A stretch of 64,000 nt of DNA, taken from assembly GCF_003609835.1 (NCBI RefSeq), contig NZ_AP017898.1, positions 3,410,001-3,474,000 of the forward strand. The letters run 5' to 3'. Numbering within the stretch: the first letter of the stretch is position 1; each line of letters begins with the position of its first letter. The stretch is from Sphingopyxis sp. FD7. Its GTDB lineage: Bacteria > Pseudomonadota > Alphaproteobacteria > Sphingomonadales > Sphingomonadaceae. Positions 62,380 through 64,000 of the stretch are shown one piece after another. Under the pieces are notes generated by a model that worked only from the letters and a program-made list of their open reading frames with translations, was not told the origin of the DNA and searched no databases. Position numbers and translations under genes: made by a program.

Positions 62380-63840
62380 TCAGAACAGGCCGGGCAGTTC
62401 GCGCTGTGCCGCGCTCGGCCGGTCGGGAACGAGCATTTCGGGTTCGGCGCTCATGGGGGCGCCGCTGCTTCGCGCCGCCGCGCCGACGCTCGCCTCGGCG
62501 ATGCGCGTCGTGCAGGCGTTGCCCGCGAGGAAGTCGATCGCGGTGCGGATCGACGCCTCGCGCGGGTCTCCCAGCGGAAAATTGAGGTCGTCCCCCGCCG
62601 CGCAGCTATTCGCGATTTTCGGCGCCAGCCCGTCGTAATAGTCGCTTTGGCCCGCTGCATTGCCCGTTGCAAAGGCGACGACGCGCATCCGGTCGTCGCA
62701 TTCGGCGCGGTCGAGCGCGATCTGGCCGACCGGCTTGCCAAAGGTGTTGCCGCCAACGAGCGTCATGTTGGCGCCAAGATAGGGCAGCATCGAATTGATC
62801 ACCAGCTCGCTCGCCGATGCGGTCGATCCTGTGCCGATGAAGGCGATGCGCGTCGGGGCGATCGACTGGCTGCCGGGCGCGAAGCGATGCTCGTCATTCT
62901 CCGCCGATTTGCTGGCGCGGAACAGCGTCTGCGAGAAAATCTGGCCGCTGCGCCCGGCGCCGAGCAGGTCGCCCATCAGATTGGCGGTCGAGACGAGCCC
63001 GCCGCCATTGTAGCGAAAGTCGATGACGATGTCGGTGACGCCCTGCGCGCGGAAATCGGCAAAGGCGGCGCGCAGCTGGTCGTCGGCGGAGCCGATGAAG
63101 GTGCGGAGGTTGAGATAGCCGTAATTGCGCCCGCCCTCGCTGATGATCCTGGCGCCATAGCGGTCGGACACCGGATCGAGCGCATAATCGGCCTTGGTCA
63201 CCGTCACGTCGCGCGTGCCCGCGGCGTCGGCGATACGCAGCACGCGCGTGACGCCGGGATCGCTGGGGCCAAGCGCGCTGGTGATGCCCGCGGTCCCCTC
63301 CGCAGCGACGATCTCGGCTATGGTGCGCAGATTGCTGCTGGTCGTGCCGATCGCGATGATTGCCGTGCCGCGGTCGATTCCCGCGGCAAAGGCCGGGGCG
63401 CTCTCATAGGCCTCGGCGATCAGCAGGCGCTGGTTCGCGGCGTCATAGACCAGGCGCACGCCGAAACCCGCGCTCGATCCGCTGGAAAGAAAGGCATTCT
63501 CCTCGGCGATCGAAGTGATGTAGGTGAAGAAGCGATCCTTGTTCAGCGCGCGCGCGGGCGCGACGAGCGCGTCGATATAGGATTGGACGTCGCTGAAGCT
63601 GGCGGGATTGACCCCCGCCGCGACGTCGCCGGGGAACAGATACCATTCGTCGATAACCGCTCTGGCAAAGTTCTGCCGCGCGGCGAGCGCGCAATTCGCG
63701 GTCGGCGTCGGCGTCGGCGTGGGCGTGACCGTAACCGGCCCGCCGCTGCCAAGGCTCGAATCGCCACCCCCGCCACCGCACGACGCCAGCAGCAGCGCCG
63801 CCAGTGTCATCGCGGTGAGCGATTGCCTGGATTTCGTCAT
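62380..63840 (-). CDS. S41 family peptidase (lipoprotein)
   Basis: 486 residues. Lipobox LLASC (~19) and a Gly-rich stretch. A PDZ-like segment (AGFGVRLVYDAANQRLLIAE), then the tail-specific-protease core with IDFRYNGGG, catalytic Ser in GTGSTASASELVI and Lys in GGNTFGKPVGQIAL. Periplasmic, cuts C-termini of proteins. Standard chromosomal gene. Confidence 0.93.
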   Translation of the reverse strand: MTKSRQSLTAMTLAALLLASCGGGGGDSSLGSGGPVTVTPTPTPTPTANCALAARQNFARAVIDEWYLFPGDVAAGVNPASFSDVQSYIDALVAPARALNKDRFFTYITSIAEENAFLSSGSSAGFGVRLVYDAANQRLLIAEAYESAPAFAAGIDRGTAIIAIGTTSSNLRTIAEIVAAEGTAGITSALGPSDPGVTRVLRIADAAGTRDVTVTKADYALDPVSDRYGARIISEGGRNYGYLNLRTFIGSADDQLRAAFADFRAQGVTDIVIDFRYNGGGLVSTANLMGDLLGAGRSGQIFSQTLFRASKSAENDEHRFAPGSQSIAPTRIAFIGTGSTASASELVINSMLPYLGANMTLVGGNTFGKPVGQIALDRAECDDRMRVVAFATGNAAGQSDYYDGLAPKIANSCAAGDDLNFPLGDPREASIRTAIDFLAGNACTTRIAEASVGAAARSSGAPMSAEPEMLVPDRPSAAQRELPGLF

Positions 63841-63884
63841 CGTCCCGTCTCTCCGCTTCGACCTGGCTGCCTGTTTACAGGGGA

Positions 63885-64000
63885 TTATGCCGCATCACCG
63901 CGCCCCTTGAAACCCTGTGCGATCACATAAAGTTCGGGCGATCCCTTGCGGCTCGCCGGCGGCTTGGCGTGCTTGACCGTCGCGAAGTGGCGCTTGAGCT
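63885..64000 (-). CDS. rlmE: 23S rRNA uridine-2'-O-methyltransferase RlmE, 3' end
   Basis: Partial: the last ~37 codons, [20 protein letters not shown] then [17 protein letters not shown], before the TAA at 63887-63885. The KHAKPPASR segment is the catalytic-Lys region at the end of RlmE/FtsJ proteins. The rest lies outside the window. Confidence 0.85.
   Translation of the reverse strand, partial: LKRHFATVKHAKPPASRKGSPELYVIAQGFKGRGDAA

Noticed and set aside
60786..63930. Long plus-strand frames over cobQ and the S41 peptidase
   Set aside because: Shadows of well-recognised minus-strand genes.
1..64000. CRISPR array, rRNA genes and complete tRNA genes
   Set aside because: No regular short repeats with spacers and no rRNA sequence were seen; the only tRNA-like sequence is the 3' fragment at 51748.

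Overview
The window looks like GC-rich alphaproteobacterial DNA from the Sphingomonadaceae (a Sphingopyxis- or Sphingomonas-like strain is my best guess). Reasons: three large TonB-dependent receptors of the sphingomonad type, a DUF736 gene, a glutaredoxin fused to a MauE-like membrane segment, and ordinary chromosomal genes (cobQ, an S41 peptidase, rlmE) at the right edge. The genus is an inference.

Layout. 1-8.7 kb is an accessory zone: a putative PD-(D/E)XK nuclease, a diacylglycerol-kinase-like gene, the plasmid/ICE marker DUF736, an MNT-HEPN fusion, an HNH-RES gene pair, an EexN-like entry-exclusion lipoprotein and an AbiE-like pair. The nucleotidyltransferase of that pair is split by an IS21-family element (9149-11454, 5-bp target duplication CCCCT). 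An IS3-family element (11966-13234) then cuts off a MerR-controlled glutaredoxin-MauE gene. 14-18.5 kb holds a TonB receptor and a second nuclease-like protein. 18.6-31.5 kb is a metal-resistance block. On the minus strand are cytochrome c, a YHS/heavy-metal P-type ATPase, a methyltransferase, an AraC regulator and copD-copC. Divergent from them is a CnrYXH-like anti-sigma/sensor/ECF-sigma set, followed by copA-copB, DUF305, DUF411 and a small lipoprotein. 31.6-47 kb is a nutrient-uptake block: TonB receptors, a LysR regulator, a polar amino-acid ABC transporter whose two permeases are fused into one polypeptide, a Cys/Met-type PLP enzyme, two PepSY membrane proteins, HutC and an alginate-export-like porin. 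47.1-49.8 kb is an arsRC-acr3-arsH operon.

At 50.3-51.8 kb a tyrosine integrase lies beside a 45-bp 3' fragment of tRNA-Gly(GCC). This looks like the right attachment site of an island that carries most of the preceding sequence. To its right is a second accessory patch: a DNA adenine methyltransferase tail-to-tail with a PLD-type putative restriction nuclease. The nuclease is interrupted by an IS5-family element (3-bp TTA duplication), so the methyltransferase is probably an orphan. Another IS3 element (55917-57185) joins this patch to the chromosome and has removed most of a LapB-type exporter ATPase. The remaining Lap-type genes (SleB hydrolase, LapC, LapG) and cobQ, an S41 peptidase and the 3' end of rlmE complete the window.

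How the genes work together. The copper genes cover periplasmic binding (CopC), inner-membrane handling (CopD, P-type ATPase), oxidation (CopA) and an outer-membrane component (CopB). The adjacent sensor keeps all five Ni/Co ligands known from CnrX. The TonB/PepSY/HutC set and the Aap/PLP-enzyme operon look like outer- and inner-membrane halves of amino-acid (or amino-acid-derived ligand) scavenging; a perfect HutC-type palindrome precedes the TonB receptor. Four insertion sequences have each damaged a gene or mark a junction, so the window records repeated acquisition and decay.
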